Source: Miltoncostaea sp963770865
Lineage (GTDB): Bacteria > Actinomycetota > Thermoleophilia > Miltoncostaeales > Miltoncostaeaceae
DNA: 64,000 nucleotides
Assembly (NCBI GenBank): GCA_963770865.1
Contig: CAVYRD010000012.1
Coordinates: 283,681-347,680, forward strand
Reading direction: 5' to 3'
Below, piece by piece: positions 30,167 through 39,721 of this stretch. Below the pieces are notes generated by a model. It made no database searches. It had not been told where the DNA came from and saw only the letters and a program-made list of their open reading frames with translations. The position numbers and the translations under genes were made by a program. How positions within the stretch are numbered: position 1 is the first letter of the stretch; every line of letters begins with the position of its first letter.

Positions 30167-33094
30167 GGCTCGCCCACCCGCAGCCACGGCGCGGCTCCGG
30201 CGTCGGCCCTCTTGCGCGCGAAGTCGTTGCCCCGTCCGCGCGCGCAGATGCGCGTGAAGTCGCAGAAGCCGCAGTTCTCGAACTCCGAGTAGAACTCGTT
30301 GAAGTCGCCCGGCACGGCGGGGAAGGACCCGGCGGCGACCCCCTCGGACATCGCGGCGACGACGCGGGCGAAGTCGTCCATGTTCGCCTCGGTCGCGGGA
30401 AAGGCGTCGCGCAGGAAGCCGCCGCGCGCGCTGATGTACCAGTAGATCGCCGTGGCCTCCTCGGCGCCGGCCGCCGACAGCAGGTAGACCGGGCGCTGCA
30501 GGAGCGTCCCGCCGCCGAGGGCGTCCTTCTCCGGCACCCGCCCCGTCTTGTAGTCGACGATCCAGACCCGCCCGGCGCCGTCGCGGTCGATCCGGTCGAC
30601 GTACCCGTGGAAGCGCTGCCCGTCCGGGCCGTCCACGTCGATCCGATGCTCGAACTCGTGCGGCACGGCCCCGGTCTCGCGGCGGAAGCGCGAGTCCTCC
30701 TCAAGGAAGATCCGCATGTCGGCGTGGAGGGCGCGCTCCTGCTGGCCCGAGAAGACCGGCAGGCCGGCCAGCCCGCGCCGGCGCGCCTCGGCGAGGCGGG
30801 CGTCCAGGAGCGCGCCGAGCCGCGCGGCGTCGGCGTCGGTCCAGGCCTCACCCGGGGCCGGGCGGCCCTCCCCCCGGCGCTCGCGGAAGAAGTCCTCGAG
30901 CGCCCCATGGACCACGTTCCCGCGCACCAGCGGGTCGATCGTGTCGGCGTCGCGCGGCTGCTCGGGCACGCGCAGGCCGAGCAGCGACGCGAGCAGGAAC
31001 CGGAACCCGCAGGCGCCGTACTGCTCCAGGCGCGTGGGCGAGACGGACGCGGGGACGCGCATCCATGGGTCGCCCGCCATCGCCGCGAGGTTGCCGTCCC
31101 ACTCGGACAGGGCGTCGCCCGCCCGGGCCCTCAGCATCCGCAACGGCCGCGCCGAGCGCGTCGCCCTCCGGCGCGGGGGCCCCGTCGCGCACGCGCGCCA
31201 CCGCCTCGCGCAGGCCGACCTCCCAGGCGTCGATCGGCGGCCCGGCCAGCTGGGCGGCGAGCGGCGACGGGGCGCGGCGAAGCCAGCCAGTCGCCGGGTG
31301 CGAGCGGAGGGCGGTGGCGGTCTCGATCGCCGGCTCGTGGCGGCGGGCGACGCTGAGAGCGAGCGGCGAGGGGTAGTGCTCCCGGGCCCCGGCGCCCTCG
31401 TAGAGCGGGCACGTCATCACCACCGACGCGCCGGCGCCGAGGGCCCGGTCGGCCGCCGCGCGCGCCAGCTCGACCCGTCGCGCGGCGTCCTCGACCAGGG
31501 GATGCGTGCGACGCAGCGCCTTCCACGCCGTATCGGGGACCAGTGCGTCCACGCCGGGCCCGGCCGGCAGCAGCCCCTCGACCGCGCCGCAGAGCACCAC
31601 GCGGGCGAAGCGCAGCCCGGCAGCGCGCCGGTGGTCGGCGACCAGCACGCCCTCGCCGAAGCGGCCCTCGCGGATCGCCGCCGCTTCCAGGTTCACGCGC
31701 AGGGCGCGGTGGAAGCCGGTCAGCGAGAAGGTCCCGCCCACGGCGTCCACGGTGCCGAGGCGCTCCACCTCGGCCAGCACCTCCTCGGTGCCGGCGGCGC
31801 GCGGGTCGAGGTAGTCGTCGACGATCGCGCGCAGGCGCCCGAGGAACGCGGCCGCCGGCTGCTCGGGCCGCAGCTTCTCGAGGCGCTCCCACAGGGCCAG
31901 CGCGACGCCGAGCAGCTCGCGCGCGGCGGCGACCTCCTCGTCGAGCCACGTCCGGTCGATGCCCTCGCGCCGGCCCGCCTCCACCTGCTGGAGGCGCTCG
32001 GCGCAGAGCGCCTCCATGCCGGTCGTCCACCGCTCCACGCCGTGCGTGACGCCCGCCGCCCGCGAGAGCCGGTCCCAGCGGCCGAGGCGCAGGGGGGCGC
32101 GGGCGCCGCCGGCCGCAGGCAGGTCGCGCCGCACCGGCGCGAGGCCGAGCGCGTCGATGAGGGCGGTGCGCGAGAGGTCGGTCAGCGCCACCTCGAGGAG
32201 GGCCAGCACGCCCCGGCCGGCGGGCGACTGGACGAGCGGCGTGCCGGGCATCGCCGCCGTCGGCAGGGCCGCCGCCTCCATCGCCTGGCGCAGCGGCTCG
32301 GCGTAGCCGTCGTCGGCGCCGTGGAGGATCGCGACCTCGTGGAGCGCGACGCCCTGCTCCAGCGCACGCAGCACCTCGCGCACGGCCTCCCGGGCCTCGG
32401 ACGCCCGGTCGGGCGCCATCACCAGCCGCACGTCGGGGGAGGGCTCCGGCTCGGCGACCCGCGTCAGGCCTCCCCGCGCGGCCTCCAGCGCCGCCACCAG
32501 CCGCGCGCCGGCCGCCGAGCGCGGCCCGGGCGGCACCAGGTGCAGTGCGCCCAGCTCGGCCGCCCGCGCCGGATCGTCGTTGACCGCGTCGGCCGCCGCG
32601 TCGAGCAGGTCGTCCTCGTCGTAGAACGCGGCGATGCGCTCGCGCCAGAGCCCATACAGGCGCAGCACCTCGGCGAGGTGCGGGTCCTCCACCCCGGGCA
32701 GGGGCGCGCCGTCGCGGACGCCGGCGCGGCGCAGGCGCGCGAACAGCCGCCGCAGGGACCGCGCGAAGCCCGGAAGCTCGCGGATCGGGTCGAGCGGCGG
32801 GCGGGCCAGCGCCGCGACCTCCTCCGCCAGGTGGTCGCCGATCGGCCGCGCCATCGGGTGCCGCCCGGCCGCGGCCAGCCGGCCGGCGCCGATCAGCTCG
32901 GCGATGCGCGGGAGCGTCTCGAAGCGCACCGCCGCGAAGGGCGTGAGCGCGGCCAGCCGCCGGCGCATCTGCAGCGCGGACAGGTGCGTCGGGCAGATCA
33001 CCGTGACCGGCGCGAGGGGGTCCGCGCGCCGCCCGGCCGCGATGCCCGCGAGCAGCTCGTCCAGCGATGGAGGCGGGCTGTCCATCCGGGCCAC
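30163..33094 (-). CDS. addB: AddB-type nuclease subunit with Fe-S cysteines, frame break near 31137
   Basis: This is the partner of AddA, about 976 residues after removing one extra base in GCCGTTGCGG near 31137. The helicase-like N-terminal part (VTVICPTHLSALQMRRRLAA) lacks a clear Walker A motif, as in several AddB proteins. The C-terminal nuclease domain has RVWIVDYKTGR. A cysteine near EQYGACGFRF and the late NCGFCDFTRIC group (C-x2-C-x5-C) match the iron-sulfur staple of AddB nucleases. The GTG start is four bases after GAGGGG; an ATG three codons later is possible. It is divergent from dinB with a gap of about 55 bases. Confidence 0.85.
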
Positions 33095-33149
33095 GCTACC
33101 CCTCGCGGCGGACGCCGCCCGGCTCGCCGTATAGCGTGCGACCGAACAC

Positions 33150-34186
33150 GTGATCGCCCACCTGGACCTCGACGCGTTCTTCGCCGCCGTGGAGATGCAC
33201 CGGCGCCCCGAGTTGCGCGGCAGGGCCGTGATCGTGGGCGGCGATCCGCAGGGCCGGGGGGTCGTCGCGACGGCGAACTACGCCGCCAGGCGCTTCGGCA
33301 TCCGCTCGGCGATGAGCGCCGCGGAGGCCCTGCGCCGGTGCCCCGACGCCGTCTTCGTGCGGCCGGACATGGCGGCCTACCGCGAGTGGTCGGCCCGCGT
33401 CTGGGACGTCGTGCGCGAGCTGTCGCCGGCCGTCGAGCAGCTCGGGATGGACGAGGGCTACCTGGAGCTCCCCGACGAGGGCGCCGCCGAGGCCGCCGAC
33501 GAGGTGCGCCAGGCGGTGGCCGACCGGGTGCGCCTGTCCTGCTCCCTCGGCGTGGCCACCTGCAAGGTCGTCGCCAAGGTCGCGTCCGACCGCGACAAGC
33601 CCGGCGGGGTGACCGTGGTGGAGGCGGGCGGCGAGGCGGCGTTCCTTGCGCCGCTGGCGCTGCGCGCGCTGCCCGGTGTGGGCCCGCGCACCGAGGCGCG
33701 CCTGGCCGCCGCCGGGCTCACGCTCATCGGCGAGCTGGCGGCGCTCGACGACGAGACTCTGCGAAGCGCCGTGTCCGGCCGCTGGGGTGAGGACCTGCGC
33801 GCCCGCGCCCGCGGCATCGACCCGCGCCGGGTGGAGCCGGTGCCCGCCGAGCGCGTCTCCATCTCCTGCGAGCGCACCTTCGAGCGCGACCTCTCCGACC
33901 CGGGCGAGCTGGAGGCGGTCGGCCGCGAGATGGCCGCCCGGGTGGCCGAGCTGCTGCGCTCGCGCGCCCGCGCCGCGCGCACCGTGACCGTGAAGCTGCG
34001 CTACGCCGACTTCCAGACCGTGACGCGCGGCAGACGGTCCACGCCGCGACCGACGACGAGGACGTCATCTGGCGCACCGCCCGGGCGCTGGTCTCGCGGG
34101 CCCTGGAGGAGCGGGACGGCGCCCTGCGGCTTATGGGCGTCGGCGTGTCCGGGCTCAGCGCGGAGCGTCAGCTCACCCTCTTCTGA
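33150..34186 (+). CDS. dinB: DNA polymerase IV (Y family), frame break near 34030
   Basis: This is a translesion DNA polymerase. The catalytic acidic residues are in AHLDLDAFFAAVE and LGMDEGYLEL; other Y-family blocks are VVATANYAARRFGIRSAMS and CSLGVATCKVVAKVASDRDK. A missing base near 34030 breaks the frame in the little-finger domain; with it restored the protein ends SAERQLTLF, a typical beta-clamp-binding tail, at 345 residues. GTG start, 55 bases from the divergent addB-like gene. Placement beside AddAB suggests a shared DNA-repair role. Confidence 0.9.
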
Positions 34187-34234
34187 CGGATGTCCTGCGG
34201 GCCTCCGCCCCGGGGCTGGTAGCGTCGCGCCGCG

Positions 34235-35107
34235 GTGGACCTCACCCTCCGGATCATCCTCGCGGCGGTCCTCGCGGCGGCCGCGGCGGCCAAGCTGCGC
34301 CACCCGCGCGCCCTGCCCGCGGCGGTGGCCGAGCACGGGGTGCCGCGTGCGCTGCGGGCGTCGGTCGCGGTCGCGCTGGTGGCGGCGGAGCTCGGGCTGG
34401 CCGTGCTGCTGCTGGTGCCCGCCACGGCCCGCGCCGCGGGCGTGGCCACCGCGGCCCTGGGGCTCGCCTTCGCCGCCTCGCTGGGCGCGATGCGCCTGCG
34501 CGGCCGCCGTCGCGCCCCCTGCCACTGCTTCGGCGGCTCGCGGGAGCGGCCGGTGGGGTTGCTCGCCGCCCGCGCTCTCGCGCTCGCCGCGGGCGGCGCG
34601 CTCGTGGCGGCCGGGACCCTCGACCGCGCCGCGCCCTCGGGCCAGGCCGTCATGGCCGCCGCCATCGTCCTTCTGGCCGTGGTGGTCGCGGTCCTCGTCG
34701 TGCTGGTGCTGGCGCTCTTCCGTCACCTCGGCGTGCTGGAGGCCCGGCTCGGCCCGCGCGCCGCGCTGGAGCTGGCCGAGGAGGGCCCGCCCCTCGGGCG
34801 CCCCGCCCCACCGCTGCCCGCGCTGGCGCGCTCCGGTCCCGAGCTGGTGTCGTTCGCCTCGCCGGGGTGCCGCCTCTGCGCCGAGATCGCGCCGGCCCTG
34901 CGCGCGCTGGAGCGGGAAGGGCTGGCGGTGCACCCGGTGAACGAGGACCGGGACGCCGGGGCGTTCGCGGCCTACGCGGTGCCGGGCACCCCGTTCGTCG
35001 TCTACACGGTCAACGGCCTGGTGGCCGCGAAGGGGCTGGTCAACACGCTGGAGCAGATCGAGGAGCTGATCGCGCTGGGCGAGGGGCGGGTGCATGCCGC
35101 GGCCTGA
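34235..35107 (+). CDS. MauE-like membrane protein fused to a thioredoxin-like (MauD-like) domain
   Basis: This 290-residue protein joins two parts. Residues 1-100 form a four-helix MauE/DoxX-type membrane domain with the MauE cysteine motif APCHCFGGSRERP; after another hydrophobic segment (residues ~130-165) comes a thioredoxin-like domain with SPGCRLCAEIAPALRALE (CxxC) and YAVPGTPFVVYTV. In methylamine dehydrogenase operons MauE and MauD are separate proteins that help form disulfides in the small subunit MauA. Here they are one protein, and the next gene, overlapping by 14 bases, encodes a MauA-like protein, so the same role is likely. GTG start. Confidence 0.85.
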   Translation: MDLTLRIILAAVLAAAAAAKLRHPRALPAAVAEHGVPRALRASVAVALVAAELGLAVLLLVPATARAAGVATAALGLAFAASLGAMRLRGRRRAPCHCFGGSRERPVGLLAARALALAAGGALVAAGTLDRAAPSGQAVMAAAIVLLAVVVAVLVVLVLALFRHLGVLEARLGPRAALELAEEGPPLGRPAPPLPALARSGPELVSFASPGCRLCAEIAPALRALEREGLAVHPVNEDRDAGAFAAYAVPGTPFVVYTVNGLVAAKGLVNTLEQIEELIALGEGRVHAAA

Positions 35108-35709
35108 GGAGCGGGTCGAGCGCGCCGCCCGCGGCCTCTCGCGCTCCCTGGCCGGCCGGACCTCGCGGCGCTCCTTCCTCGCCACCGTCGCCGGCGCCGC
35201 GCTGGCGGCCGTCGGCGCCCGGGCGCCCGAGGGCCACGCCGCCGTGCGCGGCAGCGAGCGCACGAAGGCCGGCTGGTTCGGCTTCTGCGGCCACACATGG
35301 ACCACCGGCTCCTGTCCCAGCCCGTTCACCCTGCCCCGCGTGGACGCGCTCGGCTACCCGCTGCGGCCCTCCGACGGCCGGCCGGTGGACAACCTCGGCC
35401 GCCTGGTCGACGGCCTCGGCAACCCGGTTGAACGCCTCCGGCGCCCGCCTGCCGGCGCCCGACGGCTCGCCGCTGCCGCCCGCCCCGCGCACGCGCCTGT
35501 GCCAGGACTGGGTGCCCGAGCGCTACGGCATCACGCCGGTGCTCGAGGGCGCCTGGTACCGCTGCTGCAACGGCCAGATCCGCAAGCTCGCCGACTGCTG
35601 CTCCACCAGCCGGGTGCGCATCAACGGCGACGCCTCGCTCGTCGGCTACTGCCGCCCCGGCCGCCGCGTCTTCTGCGTGATCTACATGGACACCGGCGTC
35701 CCGTGCTGA
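35094..35709 (+). CDS. Methylamine dehydrogenase light chain-like Tat-exported protein, frame break near 35428
   Basis: The N-terminus carries a twin-arginine signal (GRTSRRSFLATVAGAALAAV). The mature part starts near GWFGFCGHTWTTGSCPSPF and, after an extra base in CCGGTTGAAC near 35428 is removed, continues with RLCQDWVPERYG, GAWYRCCNGQIRKLADCC, DASLVGYCRPGRRVFC and ends GVPC. Corrected length is 204 residues, with ten cysteines and four tryptophans in the mature region. The methylamine dehydrogenase small subunit is also Cys-rich and Tat-exported, with two Trp residues cross-linked into TTQ. A heavy chain gene and mauG are absent in the window. Whether this homologue makes TTQ is unknown. 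Confidence 0.8.
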
Positions 35710-35771
35710 CCGAGATCGGCATCGTCACCACCGCCCTCGTCGCGGGGGTCTCGGGGGCGTGGTCCCCCTGA
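35703..35771 (+). CDS. Possible 22-residue hydrophobic mini-protein
   Basis: A GTG overlapping the end of the light-chain-like gene opens a 22-codon frame, VLTEIGIVTTALVAGVSGAW and two more residues, ending 9 bases before the next ATG. The peptide could span a membrane once. The overlap and tight fit make it worth noting, but there is no own ribosome-binding site and it may be chance. Confidence 0.25.
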   Translation: MLTEIGIVTTALVAGVSGAWSP

Positions 35772-35780
35772 GGGTTCTCA

Positions 35781-37085
35781 ATGGTCGAGACCCTCACTCC
35801 CGCCGTGTGCGGGGGCCGTCAGCGTCACCGCCTTGCACTCGCCCTCTTCGCCCTGGGGGCGGTCCTGGGCGCGGCCGCGCTCGGCCTGCTGCTGGGCTGG
35901 GCCGGCTCGGCGCTCGACCGCGGCTGGGCCCTCGGCGCCGCGGCGCTGCTCGCCCTGCTGGGGGCCGCGCGTGAGGCCGGCCTCGTGCGCCTTCCCCTGC
36001 CCGAGCTGCGCCACCAGGTGCCCGAGCGCTGGCGGCGCGAGTGGCCGCTCGCGGGCTGGAGCTTCGGCTACGGCGCCGGGCTCGGCGTGGGCGTGCTCAC
36101 CCACCAGACCGTCGCGACGTTCTGGGTCGCGGCCGCCGGCGCCCTCGCGCTCGGCGACCCCCTCGTCTCGGCGCTCTGCCTGGCGCCGTTCGGGGCGGGG
36201 AGGGCGCTGATGGTGGCCCTGCCCGCGCGCGGGGGCCGCGACGCCGCGGCGGCCGTCGGCCGCATGGTGCGGGGCCGCCATTGGCTGCGCCCGGCCAACG
36301 TGTCGGCGCTCCTCGCCGCCGCAGTCCTCTTCGGCGCCGCCACGGCCGTCGCGCAGGCGGCGACCCAGGGGGAGTTCGACCCGGCCGCCTCCGGGCGCGT
36401 CACCGCCGTCGCCGTGAACGACGCCGCCGGGCCCGCCGTGGTCGTGCGCCCCGCCACCCTGCCCGAGGTGCGCTTCCCCGGCGGCCGCTCGCCCGCCCTC
36501 GACGGCGACGTGCTGGCCTACGCCGACGACCTCGGGGTGCGCGTGGTGCGCTGGCGCACCGGCGAGGAGGTCGCGCGCCTCGACGGCCCGCTCGCCAAGC
36601 CGGCCATCGACTACCCGCGCGTCGCCTACGTGCGCGCCGTGGGGGGCGGCCAGCGGCTGGAGCTGCGCGACCTGGTGACCGGGGCCATGCGGGTCGTGGC
36701 CCGCGGCGGGCCCGGCGTCAACATCGGCCGCCCGGCCCTGCGCAGCGGACTCATCGCGTGGCACGTCGCCGCCGGCCGGCGCTCCCAGATCCGCCTCGGC
36801 CCGGCCGACGGCTCGCGCCCGTCGCGGGTCGTCGCGTCCTCGGTGACCGGCCTGCAGGTGAACCCCTCGCTCGCCTACGGCCACATCCTGTGGGTGGAGC
36901 AGGCCGGCTCCATCTCGGCGCTGCGCCTGCGCCGCATCGGCGGCGGGCGCGTCATCACGCTCAACACCCTGCGCGGCCCCAACCGGATCCTCTGGACCAC
37001 GGCCCTCGGCCTGCGCACCGCCTACGCCACCCGCTGGAACCCGGTGAACGGACGGGCGGAGATCATCTCCCGCCGCTGGCGCTGA
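35781..37085 (+). CDS. Membrane protein with C-terminal beta-propeller-like domain
   Basis: This is a 434-residue protein. Residues ~20-130 hold about four membrane helices (ALALFALGAVLGAAALGLLL, AALLALLGAAREAGL and others), and another helix at ~175-190 is followed by about 240 extracytoplasmic residues. That part has repeated propeller-like strands: LDGDVLAYADDLGVRVVRW, RVAYVRAVGGGQRLELRDLV, LRSGLIAWHVAAGRRSQIRL and GHILWVEQAGSISALRL. The methylamine dehydrogenase heavy chain is also a beta-propeller, so this protein might dock the light-chain-like product; that is inference. ATG with GAGGG upstream. Confidence 0.7.
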   Translation: MVETLTPAVCGGRQRHRLALALFALGAVLGAAALGLLLGWAGSALDRGWALGAAALLALLGAAREAGLVRLPLPELRHQVPERWRREWPLAGWSFGYGAGLGVGVLTHQTVATFWVAAAGALALGDPLVSALCLAPFGAGRALMVALPARGGRDAAAAVGRMVRGRHWLRPANVSALLAAAVLFGAATAVAQAATQGEFDPAASGRVTAVAVNDAAGPAVVVRPATLPEVRFPGGRSPALDGDVLAYADDLGVRVVRWRTGEEVARLDGPLAKPAIDYPRVAYVRAVGGGQRLELRDLVTGAMRVVARGGPGVNIGRPALRSGLIAWHVAAGRRSQIRLGPADGSRPSRVVASSVTGLQVNPSLAYGHILWVEQAGSISALRLRRIGGGRVITLNTLRGPNRILWTTALGLRTAYATRWNPVNGRAEIISRRWR

Positions 37086-37112
37086 GCGCGCGGGCGACGG
37101 CGGCCCCGCTCC

Positions 37113-38321
37113 TCACCCGATGACCGTGGCGAGCCTCTGCTCGTGCATCTCGTCGGCCTTGCGCTCGCCCGGCGGCGGGTCGTCGGCGCCGACCAGGTCC
37201 TGCAGGGTGTCGGCGATCACGAGGTCCTGGCACTCGTAGAGGTCGACGTCCTTCGGGGTGAGGGGCGTCCCGTCGGCGTCGTGGGTGACGCGCACCACCG
37301 GCCGGGTGACGTGCTCGCGCCGCACCTTGGCCACGATGCCGCGCCGCCCGTCGCTCAGCCGCACGGCCACGCCCTCCGGGTAGGGCGCGATCGTGTCCTT
37401 GAACGCCTGGACCAGCTCGAGCGGGAACGCGGTCCCCGCGAGGCTCATCACCAGCTCCCACGCCTCGTGGGTGGGGCGGCGTGCCTGGTAGACGCGCATC
37501 GACGAGACCGCGTCGTACACGTCGGCGATACCGGCGATCTGCGCGTGGGGGTGGAGGTCGTTGCTGCGACCGTAGGGGTAGCCGCGCCCGTCCAGGCGCT
37601 CGTGGTGGCCGATCACCGCGACCTTCGACAGCGAGGAGAACGCCCCGGTCTCGATCATGTCGAGCCCCGCCTTCGGGTGCTCGCGCACGAGGTCCATCTC
37701 GTCGGCGCTGAGGCGCCCCGGCTTCTGGAGGATCTCCGCCGGGATCAGGAGCTTGCCGAGGTCGTGCAGCAGCAGCCCGAGGCCGAGCTTCTCCAGCCGG
37801 TGCTCGATGCCGCCGTGGCGGGTCTCGCCGCGCCCGTCGCGCCAGCCGTGCCGGCGGAGCATCTCGTCGCCGACCATCAGGCCCAGGACGCAGACGTTCA
37901 GCGAGTGCCCCAGGGTGTAGGCGTCGAACGTGTTCAGGTCCATCAGCGAGGAGACGGCCTCGCCGTGGGCGCGCAGCTCGCGCAGGATCGCCTGCACGAT
38001 GCCCCCGAGCCGGTCGAGGTCCTCGCCCGGGATGCGGGTGGCCGAGCCCCTGGTCGCCACCGCGGCGAACGTGTCGCCGAGGGTCCGCATCGCGCGCTCG
38101 CGCAGCTCCGCCGAGATCGGCTCGGAGGGGTTGATGCCCTCCGACAGGCCGTCCTCGACGTACACCGCGAAGACGCCTGCGCGCATCAGCCCGCTCCGGA
38201 CGCGCTCCGTGACGAGGGCGTTGGGCTGGAGCAGCGGAAGCCGTACTCCGGAGGAACACGAGTAGACCGGACGGCCCAGGCGCATTCCCGGCCGGAGGCG
38301 GGAGACGGCGACGATTCGCAC
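37113..38321 (-). CDS. HD-GYP domain c-di-GMP phosphodiesterase (copy 1)
   Basis: This is a 402-residue cytoplasmic protein. An N-terminal region of about 130 residues (RLRPGMRLGRPVYSCSSG; VFAVYVEDG) precedes the HD-GYP domain: HSLNVCVLGLMVGDEMLRR, LGLGLLLHDLGKLLIP, HPKAGLDM, VIGHHERLDGRGYPYG and IADVYDAVSSMRVYQARRP. The HD and GYP residues are complete, so hydrolysis of c-di-GMP is likely. A C-terminal extension of about 90 residues follows (VAVRLSDGRRGIVAKV). It is a tandem paralogue of the next upstream gene, with a shared leader. Confidence 0.9.
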   Translation of the reverse strand: MRIVAVSRLRPGMRLGRPVYSCSSGVRLPLLQPNALVTERVRSGLMRAGVFAVYVEDGLSEGINPSEPISAELRERAMRTLGDTFAAVATRGSATRIPGEDLDRLGGIVQAILRELRAHGEAVSSLMDLNTFDAYTLGHSLNVCVLGLMVGDEMLRRHGWRDGRGETRHGGIEHRLEKLGLGLLLHDLGKLLIPAEILQKPGRLSADEMDLVREHPKAGLDMIETGAFSSLSKVAVIGHHERLDGRGYPYGRSNDLHPHAQIAGIADVYDAVSSMRVYQARRPTHEAWELVMSLAGTAFPLELVQAFKDTIAPYPEGVAVRLSDGRRGIVAKVRREHVTRPVVRVTHDADGTPLTPKDVDLYECQDLVIADTLQDLVGADDPPPGERKADEMHEQRLATVIG

Positions 38322-38360
38322 CCAATACGAGTCGGCATCGCAACGATCGACCTTGATGGC
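38322..38360 (-). promoter_or_regulatory. Conserved leader of HD-GYP copy 1
   Basis: The roughly 40 bases before the GTG (coding-strand ATCAAGGTCGATCG, then GATGCCGACTCGTATTGG) are nearly the same as those before copy 2 at 39636-39672, although the two genes have diverged elsewhere. It is either a control site or coding sequence whose start I cannot see. Confidence 0.5.
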
Positions 38361-38393
38361 ACCCGACCGGGCGGCACGGCCGCGCGAACGGGC

Positions 38394-39635
38394 TCAGGCG
38401 GCGGCCGGGGTCGGCGTGGGCTCCTCCACGATGCTGGACAGCCCCTGCTCGTGGCGCTCGTCGGCCCCCTCGACGGGTGGCGGGGGGACGTCGGCAGGCC
38501 CCTCCAGGTCCTGGAGGGTGTCGGCGATGACCACGTCGCGCTCCACGAACAGGTCGATCTCGTGCGGGATGACCGGCGACCCGCCGGGGTCGTGCGTCAC
38601 CCGTACCCACGGCCGGTTGATGTGGCCCGGGTCCAGTCGCGAGACAAGGCCCCGGCGGCCGTCACTCAGCTGCACGGGCACTCCCTCGGGGTACGGGGCC
38701 ACGGTGGCTTTGAAGATCTTCACCAGATCGAGCGAGAAAGCGCAGCCGGCGAGGCTCAGCACGAGCTCCCACGCCTCGTGGGTCGGGCGGCGGGCGTGGT
38801 AGGCGCGCATCGACGACACGGCGTCATAGACGTCGGCCATGCCCGTGACCTGCGCGTGAGGATGGAGGTCCGCACCGCCTCGGCCGTAGGGGTAGCCGCG
38901 CCCGTCCAGGCGCTCGTGATGGCCGATCACGGCCACCCGCGCCAGGTACGGCAGTCCGCGCTCTTCGACCAGGTCGACCCCGGCCTGCGGGTGCTCGCGT
39001 ACCAGCGCCATCTCGTCGTCGGTGAGCCGACCGGGCTTATGTAAGACCGACGCCGGGATCAGGAGCTTTCCGATGTCGTGGAGCAGCAGGCCCAGGCCGA
39101 GCTTCTCGAGCCGGTCGTCGAATCCGTCGCGACGGACGATGCCGCGCCCGTCCACCCAGCCGTGGCGCCGCAGCATCTGATCGCCGATCATCAGGCCGAG
39201 GGCGCAGACGTTCAGCGAGTGGCCGAGCGTCCGCGCGTCGAAGGCCTGCAGGTCCATCAGCGCGGAGACCATGTGGCCGCTGTGGCGCAGCTCGCCGAGC
39301 ACCGACCGCACGACGCCCCCGAGGTGCTCCACCTGCTCGCCGGGGACCCGGGTCGACGCGCCGGTCGTCGTGATCGACGTGAAGACGTCGCCGAGCTCGC
39401 GGACAGCGCGATCTCGCAGCTCGGGGGAGAGCGGGTCGGTCGGCATGATGCCGTCCGATATCTCGTCCCGCACGTAGACGGCGAACACCCCGGCGCGCTC
39501 GAGGCCGCGGCGCATCCCCTCGGTGACGACCGACTCCGGCTGCACGAGGGGCATGCGCACCCCTCTCACACACGAATAGACCGCGCGGCCGAGTCGCATG
39601 CCCGGCCGGAGGCGGGAGACGGCGACGATTCGCAC
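38394..39635 (-). CDS. HD-GYP domain c-di-GMP phosphodiesterase (copy 2)
   Basis: This is a 413-residue paralogue of copy 1 with the same layout: N-terminal RLRPGMRLGRAVYSCVRG, then HSLNVCALGLMIGDQMLRRH, LGLGLLLHDIGKLLIP, VIGHHERLDGRGYPYG and MADVYDAVSSMRAYHARRP. All metal-site and GYP residues are kept. The C-terminal end is Pro-rich and acidic. The GTG start matches that of copy 1; no in-frame start exists further upstream. The pair probably arose by tandem duplication. Confidence 0.9.
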   Translation of the reverse strand: MRIVAVSRLRPGMRLGRAVYSCVRGVRMPLVQPESVVTEGMRRGLERAGVFAVYVRDEISDGIMPTDPLSPELRDRAVRELGDVFTSITTTGASTRVPGEQVEHLGGVVRSVLGELRHSGHMVSALMDLQAFDARTLGHSLNVCALGLMIGDQMLRRHGWVDGRGIVRRDGFDDRLEKLGLGLLLHDIGKLLIPASVLHKPGRLTDDEMALVREHPQAGVDLVEERGLPYLARVAVIGHHERLDGRGYPYGRGGADLHPHAQVTGMADVYDAVSSMRAYHARRPTHEAWELVLSLAGCAFSLDLVKIFKATVAPYPEGVPVQLSDGRRGLVSRLDPGHINRPWVRVTHDPGGSPVIPHEIDLFVERDVVIADTLQDLEGPADVPPPPVEGADERHEQGLSSIVEEPTPTPAAA

Positions 39636-39672
39636 CCAATACGAGTCGGCATCCGATCGATTGACCTTGATG
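39636..39672 (-). promoter_or_regulatory. Conserved leader of HD-GYP copy 2
   Basis: This matches the leader of copy 1 except for a few bases (coding-strand ATCAAGGTCAATCG, then GATGCCGACTCGTATTGG). Shared retention next to both starts suggests a common regulator, or recent gene conversion. Confidence 0.5.
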
Positions 39673-39721
39673 CGGGCCGCCCGCCCGGCACCCCCGCGGG
39701 GCCCGCCGCGCGGGCCGGTCC

